From assembly GCF_038066715.1 (NCBI RefSeq), contig NZ_JBBUKT010000011.1:181763-245762 (forward strand): a stretch of DNA of 64,000 nucleotides, written 5' to 3'. The DNA comes from Luteolibacter sp. Y139. Its GTDB lineage: Bacteria > Verrucomicrobiota > Verrucomicrobiia > Verrucomicrobiales > Akkermansiaceae. This document shows, in pieces, positions 44,908-52,891 of this stretch; positions within the stretch are counted from its first letter, which is position 1, and each line of letters begins with the position of its first letter. The notes beneath the pieces were generated by a model, which was given only the letters and a program-made list of their open reading frames with translations, was not told the DNA's origin and searched no databases. The translations under genes were made by a program, and so were the position numbers.

Positions 44908-45060
44908 TTACTTCGAGTAGTGCACCTCGGCTGCTGCCGGGACTTCCTGGAACTGGGGAAGGGGGCGAAGCGGTGCGGCCTTTGGCTCGCTGGTGCAGCA
45001 GCAGGAAGCGGAAAGGAACGCGAAGGCGGACACACAAACGGCAGCGATAATGCGGAGCAT
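44908..45060 (-). CDS. Very small Cys-rich lipoprotein
   Basis: A 50-residue frame from the ATG at 45060 with a lipoprotein signal peptide: MLRIIAAVCVSAFAFLSASC, the lipobox L-S-A-S-C with Cys20, followed by two further cysteines (CCC). The short mature part is Pro/Ala/Glu-rich and ends in HYSK. A terminator follows. It has the same layout as the neighbour at 45193: a lipobox Cys followed by further Cys, then a Pro/Ala-rich tail ending in Lys. No function is known. Confidence 0.68.
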   Translation of the reverse strand: MLRIIAAVCVSAFAFLSASCCCTSEPKAAPLRPLPQFQEVPAAAEVHYSK

Positions 45061-45113
45061 GGCGGGAGTGAAGTGAGGTTTTTTTGAATTCGCCAGAAAA
45101 ATGATTTCCGGGC

Positions 45114-45150
45114 GAAAATTCAGGGCGGACCTGTCAAGAGGTCCACCCTG
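45114..45150 (-). terminator. Terminator of the second small lipoprotein gene
   Basis: CAGGGCGGACCT (45121-45132) pairs with AGGTCCACCCTG (45139-45150), one mismatch and a 6-base loop. On the minus strand it is followed by AATTTTC. It lies 43 bp past the stop at 45193. Confidence 0.7.
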
Positions 45151-45192
45151 AGTTGAGTCATGATGCGGATATAGAAGGTCCGCAAAAATGGA

Positions 45193-45309
45193 TTACTTGG
45201 CCGGGGCGACGTAGGTCGGCGAGGCAGGAGCCGGAGCCGGCTTGCTGGAGCAGCAGGAAGAAGCGAAGAGCGAAGCGGCAACGAGGGCGGCGATTTTGAC
45301 GAGTTTCAT
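45193..45309 (-). CDS. Very small Cys-rich lipoprotein
   Basis: A 38-residue frame from the ATG at 45309: MKLVKIAALVAASLFASSCC, lipobox F-A-S-S-C with Cys19 as the lipidated residue and a second Cys behind it. The short Pro/Ala/Ser tail ends in PAK. An own terminator follows. It is separate from, but similar to, the gene at 44908. Such tiny lipoproteins resemble entericidin-like or membrane-stress peptides, but similarity is in layout only. Confidence 0.66.
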   Translation of the reverse strand: MKLVKIAALVAASLFASSCCSSKPAPAPASPTYVAPAK

Positions 45310-45407
45310 GATGGTAGCTTGGTTGCGGTTGAAACGGACGTAGTCCGATTGGGGCCGACTCTAACGGACCGGACATCCCGCGCAAGTTGAAAGTCCGGGG
45401 CTCCGAA

Positions 45408-45442
45408 GCCCGCAAACCCTTCATTACAGGCGGTCTGCGGGC
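45408..45442 (-). terminator. Hairpin directly after the ABC exporter operon
   Basis: On the minus strand GCCCGCAGACC pairs with GGGTTTGCGGGC across a 12-base loop, starting one base past the last stop codon of the exporter operon. There is no T-tract, so it may act as an mRNA 3' end stabiliser or a Rho-dependent site. Confidence 0.5.
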
Positions 45443-45443
45443 C

Positions 45444-46556
45444 TCAGGAGGTCTTCCGGCGGAACATGATCGAGGCGGCTCCGAGGGTGCAGAAGCCGAT
45501 GATGATCAGCGGCAGGATCAGCGAGAAGACCCGCTCCGCCGAGGCGTCCTTCAGGAACACGCCCTTCACGATCTCCACGAAATGGCGGACCGGGTTCGGG
45601 ATGGTGGCGATCTGGAGCCAGCGCGGCATGTTTTCCACCGGCGAGGCGAAGCCGGAGAGCATCATGGCGGGCATCATGAAGGAGAAGGCGCCGAGGAAGG
45701 CCTGCTGCTGGGTATTGCAGACCGAGGAGATCAGCAGACCCACGCCGGTCAGCGAGAGGGCGTAGAAGAACATCCCGACGTAAAGGAGCAGCAGGCTGCC
45801 CTGGAAGGGAATGCGGTAGAGGAAGACGGCGGCGCAGAGAATCAGGGTGGCCTGGAAGAAGCCGACGATGATGGCAGGGACGGCCTTGCCGATCATGATC
45901 ATTTCCGGCGTGAGCGGCGAGACCAGAAGCTGATCGAAGGTGCCCTGCTCGCGCTCGCGGGCGACCGAGAGGGCGGTGAGGATCAGCGAGCCGATGGTGG
46001 TGATGACCGCCACCAGGTTCGGCAGCATGAAGTTCTTGTAGTCGAGGTTCGCATTGAACCAGTAGCGGGTGACGGTTTCGGACGGCATTTTCATGCCCTT
46101 CGCGGTCATGCGGTCCTTGATGAAGGTTTCGGTGATGCCTTGCAGGTAGCCGAAGGCGATCTGCGCGCCATTCGAGCGTCGGCCGTCCATGAGCACCTGG
46201 ACGGGGGCGGTCTCCCCGGTGGCGAGGCGGCGGGAGAAGTCCTCGGGAATGCTCACCGCGAGCATGGCGGAGCGGGACTCGATGGCGGCCTCCATGTCAG
46301 CCTGGGCGTGGATCGCGAGGACCTCGGTGAAGGCGTCGGACCGGGCGAAGCGCTGGACGAGTTCGTTCGAGTCCGCGCCGGTGTCGCGGTTGTAGATGGC
46401 CAGCGAGGCGTTTTTCACCTCCAGGGTCGCGGCATTCGGAAAGAGCAGCGTCTGCAGGATCACCGGCATGATCAGCAGCGCGCGGGCGGAGGGATTGCCC
46501 AGCGTGGATTGGAGCTCCTTGATGACGAGCGCCCGGATGCGGAGGAAGAAGTTCAT
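45444..46556 (-). CDS. ybhR: ABC-2 type drug exporter permease (YbhR-like)
   Basis: A 370-residue ABC2_membrane_3-type permease. It has one N-terminal membrane segment, a large extracytoplasmic loop (SLAIYNRDTGADSNELVQRF; VSIPEDFSRRLATGETAPVQ), then about five membrane segments near the C-terminus (VAVITTIGSLILTALSVARE; IVGFFQATLILCAAVFLY; GMFFYALSLTGVGLLISSVC). The REREQGTFDQLLVSPLTP motif is typical. It is the last gene of the cecR-ybhG-ybhF-ybhS-ybhR-like operon and lies 13 bp after its companion permease. The pair should form the membrane part of an exporter of drugs or cations. The symbol is by synteny with E. coli. Confidence 0.88.
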   Translation of the reverse strand: MNFFLRIRALVIKELQSTLGNPSARALLIMPVILQTLLFPNAATLEVKNASLAIYNRDTGADSNELVQRFARSDAFTEVLAIHAQADMEAAIESRSAMLAVSIPEDFSRRLATGETAPVQVLMDGRRSNGAQIAFGYLQGITETFIKDRMTAKGMKMPSETVTRYWFNANLDYKNFMLPNLVAVITTIGSLILTALSVAREREQGTFDQLLVSPLTPEMIMIGKAVPAIIVGFFQATLILCAAVFLYRIPFQGSLLLLYVGMFFYALSLTGVGLLISSVCNTQQQAFLGAFSFMMPAMMLSGFASPVENMPRWLQIATIPNPVRHFVEIVKGVFLKDASAERVFSLILPLIIIGFCTLGAASIMFRRKTS

Positions 46557-46569
46557 GGCGGGGTGGCGT

Positions 46570-47697
46570 TCATTCCATGCGGCGCCGGGTCAGCCTCGCG
46601 GTGAGGCCGAGGAACAGGGCGGAGGAGGCGATCAGCATCAGGATGTCCGGCATCAGCACCTTCCACGGCGAGCCGACCTGGAAGATGGTCTGGATGGCGG
46701 AGACGAAATAGCGGGCGGGGATAAGATGGGTCACGCCGCGCAGGAAGGTGGGCATGCTGGAAATCTCGTAGATGAAGCCGGAGAGCATCATCGCCGGCAG
46801 GAAGGCGGCATTCAGGGCAGCTTGTGCGGCGTTGAATTGGTTTCGGGTGGCGGTCGAAATTGCCAGCCCGATGCCGAGCACGCTGAGCAGGAAAAAGCTG
46901 CCCACGACGAACAGCGCGAGCGCCGAGCCACGAAACGGCACGCCCATCAGCCAGCGCGCGGCGGCGACGCACATGACCAGCGAGATCATGCCGAGCGCGT
47001 AGTAGGGGAGGATCTTGCTGAGCAGCAGCTCCGCGCGGGTGACGGGGGAGGCAAGCAGGGCCTCCATGGTGCCTCGTTCCCATTCGCGGGCCACGACCAG
47101 AGAGGTGAGCAGGGCGCCGATCACGGTCATGATCACCGTGATCGAGCCGGGGATCAGGAAATTGCGGCTCTTGGCCGAGGGGTTGTACCAGTAGCGGGGC
47201 TCCAGTGAGACTTCCCGTTTCATGTCCTCGCCGCGGTCCTCGGCGCGCTGGAGCTGCCACTGCTGCCAGATGGCTCCGAAGTAGTTGCTGACGAACTGGG
47301 CGGTATTCGGTTCCGAGCCGTCGGCCACGACCTGCACTGGTGCGGTTTCGCCCGGCTGATTCATCCGCCGTGAAAAGTCGGCCGGGATGATCATGAAGCC
47401 GCGGATCTGCGAATCGACCATCGCCCGCTCCATGGCTTCGCGCGATTCGAAGCGGCGCACTTCCATCGATGGCGTGCCTTCCAAGGCGGATGCCAGACCG
47501 CTCGCATCCTCGCCGGTGGCCTCATTGAGCAGACCGATCTTGAGGATGGGTGTGTCGAGATTGATGCCGAAGCCGAAGACGAAGATCAGCAGCAGCGGCA
47601 GGACGAAGGCGATGAGATTGCTGCTCGGATCGCGGAAGATCTGGAGCGTCTCTTTCCAGCAGAGCGCGCGCAGCCGGCGGAAGGAGAGGTGTTTCAT
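46570..47697 (-). CDS. ybhS: ABC-2 type drug exporter permease (YbhS-like)
   Basis: A 375-residue permease with the same topology as its neighbour: N-terminal segment (NLIAFVLPLLLIFVFGFGIN), a large loop (KIGLLNEATGEDASGLASAL; IIPADFSRRMNQPGETAPVQ), then membrane segments around GSITVIMTVIGALLTSLVVA, LGMISLVMCVAAARWLMGV and LFVVGSFFLLSVLGIGLAIS. The motif EWERGTMEALLASPVT is conserved with the paralogue. Its start overlaps the stop of the ATPase gene by 4 bp, indicating coupling. The two permeases probably heterodimerise. Confidence 0.89.
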   Translation of the reverse strand: MKHLSFRRLRALCWKETLQIFRDPSSNLIAFVLPLLLIFVFGFGINLDTPILKIGLLNEATGEDASGLASALEGTPSMEVRRFESREAMERAMVDSQIRGFMIIPADFSRRMNQPGETAPVQVVADGSEPNTAQFVSNYFGAIWQQWQLQRAEDRGEDMKREVSLEPRYWYNPSAKSRNFLIPGSITVIMTVIGALLTSLVVAREWERGTMEALLASPVTRAELLLSKILPYYALGMISLVMCVAAARWLMGVPFRGSALALFVVGSFFLLSVLGIGLAISTATRNQFNAAQAALNAAFLPAMMLSGFIYEISSMPTFLRGVTHLIPARYFVSAIQTIFQVGSPWKVLMPDILMLIASSALFLGLTARLTRRRME

Positions 47698-49421
47698 GCG
47701 GCTGCCTCCTCCTTGCTGGTGACCAGCTCGATGAAGGCGTCCTCCATCGTGGGGTCGGGATTCTCGGCGGTGGCGACGCTTTCCTTCAGCTCGTCCGGAG
47801 TGCCATTGGCGATGAGCTTGCCGCGGAAGACCAGGCCGATGCGGTCGCAGTACTCCGCCTCATCCATGAAGTGGGTGGTGACCATCACGGTCACGCCGCG
47901 TTCGACGAGGCCATTGATGTGCGTCCAGAATTCGCGGCGGGTCACGGGGTCAACGCCTGAGGTTGGCTCGTCGAGGAACAGAATATCCGGCTCATGCATC
48001 ACCGAGCAGGCGAGGGCGAGGCGCTGCTTGTAGCCTAGCGAAAGCGAGTCGGTCTTGGAATGGAGGAAGGGGCCGAGGTGGAAGATGTCCGCCATCTCGG
48101 CGATGCGCTCGCGTTGGCGCTTCCCCGCGACGCCGTAGATGCCAGCGAAGAAGGCGAGGTTCTGGTTCACCGTGAGGTGGCCGTAGAGCGAGAACTTCTG
48201 GGCCATGTAGCCGAGCCGCTGGCGGGCCTCGCTGGCGCTATGGCTGAGATCGAGGCCCACCACCATGGCCGTGCCGGCGGTGGGGGTGAGCAGGCCGCAC
48301 ATCATCTTGAAGGTGGTTGATTTCCCCGCGCCATTCGGGCCGAGCAGACCGTAGATCTCGCCGCGCTTCACCGCGAAGGTGACGTCGTCGGTGGCCTTGA
48401 ACTCGCCGAATTGCTTGGTGAGGTGCTCGGCCTCGATGACTGTCTCGTCGTCGTGAGGGATCTCCTTGGTGGCCTTGGCGAGCACCGATTCACCGGGAGG
48501 GCCACCGCCTAACAGGTCGATGAAGGCATCCTCAAAGCGCGGTTTCACGGGCACCCACTCGGCACCGGCGTCCGCGCCGATTTCTGAGGGGTCGAAGGGC
48601 TTGGTGTCTTTCTTAAGAGTCAGGCGCAAGCTGTGGCCCTGGATGGTGCCGTCATTGACCTCCGGTCGCGAAAGGGCACGGGTGAGGAGCTGGCGCTTGC
48701 GGGCTCCGGGTTCGCGGAGTTGGAAGCAGCGGCCTTCGAGCGGTGCGGAGATTTCCGCAGGCGTACCGGCAAAGAGCAGCTTGCCTTCATTGAGCACGAT
48801 GGTGGTGCCGCACAGCTCCGCTTCATCGAGGTAGGCGGTGCTCCAGACGACGGCGATGCCTTGGCCGACGAGGTCCTCGACCATGCCCCACAGTTCGCGG
48901 CGGGAAATGGGGTCGACGCCGACGCCGGGTTCATCGAGGAGTAGCAGCTTCGGCTTTCCTAACAGGGCACAGGCGAGGCCGAGCTTTTGCTTCATGCCGC
49001 CGGAGAGTTTTCCCGCGAAGCGGTCGGTGAAGCGCTTGAGATCGGTGAAGGTCAGCAGGCGTTCGAAGGCTTCCTCTCGCTCGGTGCCAGTCACATGGCG
49101 GAGGTCGGCGTGGAGCTTCAGGTTCTCGATGACGGTGAGGTCTTCGTAGAGGCCGAACTTCTGGGGCATGTAGCCGACTTCGCCGCGGATGGCGGCGACC
49201 TCGCGGATCGGGTCGTGGCCGAGGGTGGAGACCGTTCCGGAGTCGGCTTCTAACAGGCCGGCGATCAACCGCAGCAGCGTCGTCTTGCCCGCGCCATCGG
49301 GACCCGCGAGGCCGGTGATGAGGCCGTTGCGGATTTCACCCGAGATGGCATCGAGCGCCGGACTGGCCATGCCCTTGAAGGTCTTGGTCAGGTCCCGGAA
49401 GTTGACGACGACTTCGGACAT
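47694..49421 (-). CDS. ybhF: Tandem-ATPase ABC transporter subunit (YbhF-like)
   Basis: A 575-residue protein with two ABC ATPase domains. The first has Walker A GPDGAGKTT at residues 40-48, signature LSGGMKQKLGLA and Walker B LLLLDEPGVG. The second has Walker A GPNGAGKST at ~359-367, signature LSLGYKQRLALA and Walker B ILFLDEPTSG. Both carry the DRA-type DPISRRELW/DPVTRREFW segment. A linker at ~240-330 contains acidic residues. The layout matches E. coli YbhF, the drug/Na+ exporter ATPase. It starts one base before the end of the upstream membrane-fusion gene (TAATG). Confidence 0.94.
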   Translation of the reverse strand: MSEVVVNFRDLTKTFKGMASPALDAISGEIRNGLITGLAGPDGAGKTTLLRLIAGLLEADSGTVSTLGHDPIREVAAIRGEVGYMPQKFGLYEDLTVIENLKLHADLRHVTGTEREEAFERLLTFTDLKRFTDRFAGKLSGGMKQKLGLACALLGKPKLLLLDEPGVGVDPISRRELWGMVEDLVGQGIAVVWSTAYLDEAELCGTTIVLNEGKLLFAGTPAEISAPLEGRCFQLREPGARKRQLLTRALSRPEVNDGTIQGHSLRLTLKKDTKPFDPSEIGADAGAEWVPVKPRFEDAFIDLLGGGPPGESVLAKATKEIPHDDETVIEAEHLTKQFGEFKATDDVTFAVKRGEIYGLLGPNGAGKSTTFKMMCGLLTPTAGTAMVVGLDLSHSASEARQRLGYMAQKFSLYGHLTVNQNLAFFAGIYGVAGKRQRERIAEMADIFHLGPFLHSKTDSLSLGYKQRLALACSVMHEPDILFLDEPTSGVDPVTRREFWTHINGLVERGVTVMVTTHFMDEAEYCDRIGLVFRGKLIANGTPDELKESVATAENPDPTMEDAFIELVTSKEEAAA

Positions 49422-50494
49422 TACTTCGCGGGGTGCGAGTCCAGCGAGACGGTGACGGGCATGCCTTGGCGCAGCGAGCCATCGGTGTCATCGACGACCA
49501 CGCGCAGGCGATACACCAGCGAGGTGCGGAGTTCCTTGGTCTCGACGGTCTTCGGCGTGAATTCCGCGCGCGGCGAAACGAAGCCGACGGTGCCGTGGAA
49601 GACGTGATCCGGCGCGCCATCGGTGACGAGGCTGACCTTGGTGCCCGGTGGGAATTTGCCGAGGTCGGGCTCGTGAACATAGGCGCGCACCCAAACGGGA
49701 TTCTCGAGCGAGAGCGAGAGGACGGTGGGGCCTGCCTGGACGATGGCTCCGGGCTCCAAGGCGCGGGTGATGACGATGCCGTCCGAGGGGCTCTTCAGGT
49801 CCGTATCGCCGAGTCGGATCTCGGAGGTTTTCACCGCGGCTTCGGCCTGGGCGACGGCGGCTTCGGCCGAGCCAACGCCGGCTTGGGCGGCTCCGACGGC
49901 AGCCTCGGCAGCGGCGACTTCTTCCTTGCGGAAGCCGCTTTCGAGTTGGCGCAAGTTGGCGTCGGCCAGCTTCAGGCGTTGCTCCGCTTCGTGGAAAGAG
50001 GCCTCGGCGTTTTCGAAGTTCTGGCGCGAGACGCCTTTCGATTTCACGAGTTCCGACTGCCGGTCATAGATGCGCTGCGCATTGTCCATGGTCACCGTGG
50101 CTTGGGCGCGGGTGGCGCGTGCTTGTTCGATTTCTTCGGTGCGATAGCCGGCGCGTTTCAGGTCGGCATCGGCCTTGGCTTGGGCGAGAGTCGCCTTTGC
50201 CTGGGCAAGTGCGGCGCGTGCTTGGGCTTCGGCGGCATTGGCTTGTGCGAGTTCGTTTTCGTAGGGCTCCTTGTCGATGCGTGCGAGGAGTTCGCCGGTC
50301 TTCACGGCGTCACCTTCGTCCTTCAGGACTTCGGCGATGCGGCCGGAGACGCGGAAGCCGAGGTCCACGCCGCGGATGTCGACATTGCCCTGGAGAACGA
50401 GCGGCTCGTGATTGCTACGATACTTCCCGTAGATGAACCAGCCACCGATGGCGAGGGCGGCGAGGATGAGAATGACTGGAATCGCTTTCTTCAT
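49421..50494 (-). CDS. ybhG: HlyD-family membrane-fusion protein (YbhG-like)
   Basis: A 357-residue periplasmic adaptor with an N-terminal membrane anchor (AIPVILILAALAIGGWFIYG). A lipoyl-like half (VLQGNVDIRGVDLGFRVSGR; GDAVKTGELLARIDKEPYEN), a long Ala-rich coiled-coil hairpin (~80-215, repeats of AQAKAxLA and AAVGAAQAGVGSAEAAV), then the second lipoyl half and beta-barrel (LKSPSDGIVITRALEPGAIV; VSPRAEFTPKTVETKELRTS) follow. It bridges the ABC exporter toward an outer-membrane channel. It overlaps cecR by 4 bp at its start and the ybhF-like gene by one base at its end. Confidence 0.94.
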   Translation of the reverse strand: MKKAIPVILILAALAIGGWFIYGKYRSNHEPLVLQGNVDIRGVDLGFRVSGRIAEVLKDEGDAVKTGELLARIDKEPYENELAQANAAEAQARAALAQAKATLAQAKADADLKRAGYRTEEIEQARATRAQATVTMDNAQRIYDRQSELVKSKGVSRQNFENAEASFHEAEQRLKLADANLRQLESGFRKEEVAAAEAAVGAAQAGVGSAEAAVAQAEAAVKTSEIRLGDTDLKSPSDGIVITRALEPGAIVQAGPTVLSLSLENPVWVRAYVHEPDLGKFPPGTKVSLVTDGAPDHVFHGTVGFVSPRAEFTPKTVETKELRTSLVYRLRVVVDDTDGSLRQGMPVTVSLDSHPAK

Positions 50495-51177
50495 GGTGTG
50501 GCTCCTTTCAAGCCGGGACAGATGAGCCCCAGGTGTTCGTCGAGGATGGTCGCGATGATCGCGAGGTGGTCGTGGGTGAGATTCTTCACGCCGAGGCGGC
50601 GGAGGATGGTGGTGCGGGCGATCTTGAAGGCGAGCACCTGGCCAAAGAGGGCGTGAGCCCGGAGGATGGTCTTGGTTGAAGTCGGGTCTTCGCCGGTGGC
50701 AACGCCCAGCACCGTGGCGAAGAGCTCGTGGAGCGGCTTGAGCGCCTTGTTGTAGAGAACGTCGAAGCTCTCGCTGGGTGAGGATTGCTCGCGGATCATC
50801 ACGAGGCGGATCTTCTCGAACTCTTCGTCTTCCACTTGCTGGCCGAGCAGGGTGCGGAGCATTCGCTTCATCACGTCCATGGCTCCGGTCGGATCCAGCG
50901 TGCCGCTCTGGAGCTTGGTCCGGGTTTCTTCCGCGATGGCACCGAAGATGCCGCCGAGATAGGCGCCGATGCCTTCGAGCACCGTGGTGTAGAGCTTCTC
51001 CTTGTTGCCGAAGTAGTAGGCGATCGCCGCCACGTTCTGCCCCGCCTCATCCGCGATGTCGCGGACCGAGGCGTTCTCGTAGCCCTTCTCGCCAATCTTC
51101 TTGAGGGCGGCCAGCAACAGCTTGCGCCGGGCTTGCTCGCCTTTGTTGGGGCTGGTTGGAAACAGTTCCCGCTGCAC
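50491..51177 (-). CDS. cecR: TetR-family regulator of the exporter operon (CecR-like)
   Basis: A 228-residue TetR repressor. The helix-turn-helix is near residues 15-60 (GEQARRKLLLAALKKIGEKG; SVRDIADEAGQNVAAIAYYF) and is close in wording to E. coli CecR/YbiH. The C-terminal ligand domain is the CecR/DUF1956 type (IRLVMIREQSSPSESFDVLY). The start is a GTG at 51177; no in-frame ATG precedes the HTH. Its stop overlaps the next gene by 4 bp. In E. coli CecR represses ybhGFSR and responds to toxic compounds; the same is inferred here. A TTGACT box lies 31-36 bp upstream. Confidence 0.9.
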   Translation of the reverse strand: MQRELFPTSPNKGEQARRKLLLAALKKIGEKGYENASVRDIADEAGQNVAAIAYYFGNKEKLYTTVLEGIGAYLGGIFGAIAEETRTKLQSGTLDPTGAMDVMKRMLRTLLGQQVEDEEFEKIRLVMIREQSSPSESFDVLYNKALKPLHELFATVLGVATGEDPTSTKTILRAHALFGQVLAFKIARTTILRRLGVKNLTHDHLAIIATILDEHLGLICPGLKGATP

Positions 51178-51257
51178 GGCGCGGAAAATTCAACGGTCGT
51201 CCAATAAAGTCAAACAAATGTGTAAAAATGGGTGCGACTGATCCGCAGATTGTCGAA

Positions 51258-51285
51258 TTGCACGGCGGATTCAGTGAGCTAGACT
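51258..51285 (+). promoter_or_regulatory. Candidate promoter of the toxin-antitoxin pair
   Basis: TTGCAC (51258-51263), 16-bp spacer, TAGACT (51280-51285). The predicted start point falls within a few bases of the antitoxin ATG at 51292, so the message would be nearly leaderless, or translation may begin at the second ATG (51301). Confidence 0.4.
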
Positions 51286-51291
51286 CCTTGG

Positions 51292-51504
51292 ATGGCGACC
51301 ATGGAGGAAATCGAATCTCAAGCGATGCGGCTGCCTGAGTCTGAACGTGCAACGTTGGCGGGTCGGCTGCTTGAATCGCTTCCTGCGGTTCTGTTTGAAG
51401 AAGATCTCGGAGTCGCTGAGGCGATGCGCCGCGATGAAGAAATGGATCGCGACCCTTCCGCCGGGATCACCTTGGAAGAATTGAAAGCTTCCTTGGGTCG
51501 TTAA
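51292..51504 (+). CDS. Addiction-module antitoxin
   Basis: A 70-residue antitoxin of the addiction-module component family: EIESQAMRLPESERATLAGR, then the C-terminal DEEMDRDPSAGITLEELKAS segment expected to wrap the toxin. It belongs to the short alpha-helical antitoxins usually paired with a ParE/RelE toxin. The toxin gene starts 2 bp after its stop. It is unusual here in standing beside a chromosomal exporter regulator rather than on a plasmid. Confidence 0.85.
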   Translation: MATMEEIESQAMRLPESERATLAGRLLESLPAVLFEEDLGVAEAMRRDEEMDRDPSAGITLEELKASLGR

Positions 51505-51506
51505 GC

Positions 51507-51803
51507 ATGCCCAAGGTGATTTTCCATCGCCTGATTCGGAAGGATCTGGATGGGGTGCTTTCCTACTATGAGCGGGAAAGTGGGAGTGCATTGGCTGATC
51601 GCTTCTTTGAGAGCTTCCTCAGCGTTGTTGAAAAGGCATTGAATGATCCACGGCATTTTCACGTGGCGGCCGGAGTTCTGCGCCGGGCGAATCTGCCGGA
51701 CTTTCCCTATCATTTCCTCTACCGCGAGAAGCCGTTCGGAATTCGCGTGCTTGTCCTGCGCCACGATCGTCGCCATCCGGACTTCGGGTTGCGTCGGCGT
51801 TGA
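51507..51803 (+). CDS. ParE/RelE-family toxin
   Basis: A 98-residue toxin with the ParE/RelE fold: FHRLIRKDLDGVLSYYERES (helical start), FFESFLSVVEKALNDP, and the beta-strand core YHFLYREKPFGIRVLVLRHD ending in a His-Arg-rich tail. The conserved basic residues and the C-terminal LRHDRRHPDFG segment are typical. ParE inhibits gyrase, RelE cleaves mRNA on ribosomes; which applies cannot be read from sequence. It forms an operon with the preceding antitoxin. Confidence 0.87.
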   Translation: MPKVIFHRLIRKDLDGVLSYYERESGSALADRFFESFLSVVEKALNDPRHFHVAAGVLRRANLPDFPYHFLYREKPFGIRVLVLRHDRRHPDFGLRRR

Positions 51804-51825
51804 TCGGCTACGTGGTAGGAGAAGC

Positions 51826-52779
51826 TTATTCTGCCTTCCAGAGTGTCCGGTTCGGTTCCTCCGAGTCCGGGAAAACCTTGTTCTGAAGCTTGCAGGTGAT
51901 CTCCCGGCCGTCTTCGGAGGCGGTGACGCGGATGAGATTCGGCGAGACTGGCGAGCGGAGGCCATCCGGGCGGACCTTATCCTCGCGGATGAAGGCGGCA
52001 TCCACTTTGGCGAGTTCGGCGGGGGCGCCGTTGAAGCGGAGATTGGAGAACTTCACTTCGAGCGGTGGCAGGTCGGCGATTTCCGGTGCCTTGTGGATCT
52101 TTTCGGTCGCGTAGAACTCGAGGAAGGCGGCGTTCCGTCCGCTGTGGGTGAGGGTGTCACCGGGGAAGCGGAGGGCGGCGACGAAGATTTCCTTTCCGCT
52201 CTTGTGTTCCTTCACGAAGGCTCCGACCCAGGTGCGAGCCGTGCCATCGGTCATCTCGGTGTCCATCCGCCGCAGGGAGTAGGTGTATTTCCCGGCAGTC
52301 CACGGGTGGGGCCGGCGGCCTGAGACGAAGTTGCCCTCGTAGCCCGCGGCTTCGACGAAACCACCGGGGGTTGCCCGCACGTCGGCGAGGGTGAGGTCGG
52401 GCTTCTTGCTCCAGCGGGAGAAGATAAAACCCGGGCCGCCGTGAAGGCGTTTCTGGTCCTTCGGCTCCATCGCGTTCCAGCCGTTCACGTTGGTCTGGAT
52501 GCCGCCGTAGATCAGGTTGTCATTGATGGTGCCGGAGAAGGGCGAGATGTAGAGATTGTAGGTCTCCGACGGGATGTCGTGGGAGATGTCGATGTCCACG
52601 GAGAACTCCGCGAAGTCCTTCACCTCGCCCTTGGTACTCCACCACAGGTTCACCATGTGCCAAGGCAGGGGTGGCCGGGCCGGAGCCAGTTCTGTGGGTG
52701 TGGGAGGAGCTGTTTCCTCAGCGTGAATGCAGGGCGAGAGGGCGAGCAAGGCCGCGAGCAGGAAGCGATCGAATTTCAT
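51826..52779 (-). CDS. Exported protein resembling DUF3472-domain proteins
   Basis: A 317-residue exported protein with a signal peptide (FLLAALLALSPCIHAEE). The mature part is beta-rich with a Trp- and Gly-containing core (HMVNLWWSTKGEVKDFAEFS; NDNLIYGGIQTNVNGWNAME; GGPGFIFSRW) that recalls DUF3472/DUF5077 exported proteins thought to bind carbohydrates. The later half holds a jelly-roll-like region (FLEFYATEKIHKAPE). It converges on the toxin gene with a 22-bp gap. The family match is a weak, by-eye assignment. Confidence 0.7.
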   Translation of the reverse strand: MKFDRFLLAALLALSPCIHAEETAPPTPTELAPARPPLPWHMVNLWWSTKGEVKDFAEFSVDIDISHDIPSETYNLYISPFSGTINDNLIYGGIQTNVNGWNAMEPKDQKRLHGGPGFIFSRWSKKPDLTLADVRATPGGFVEAAGYEGNFVSGRRPHPWTAGKYTYSLRRMDTEMTDGTARTWVGAFVKEHKSGKEIFVAALRFPGDTLTHSGRNAAFLEFYATEKIHKAPEIADLPPLEVKFSNLRFNGAPAELAKVDAAFIREDKVRPDGLRSPVSPNLIRVTASEDGREITCKLQNKVFPDSEEPNRTLWKAE

Positions 52780-52891
52780 GAAGGCAGAGTGCTTGGAAAC
52801 AACGCGCCTTCATCGCCTCCGCTCGGAGAAATGGAATCTCCAAACGCTAGTCGCTCACTTTTTGACCGATTTCCCCGCCAATGATGCGAGC

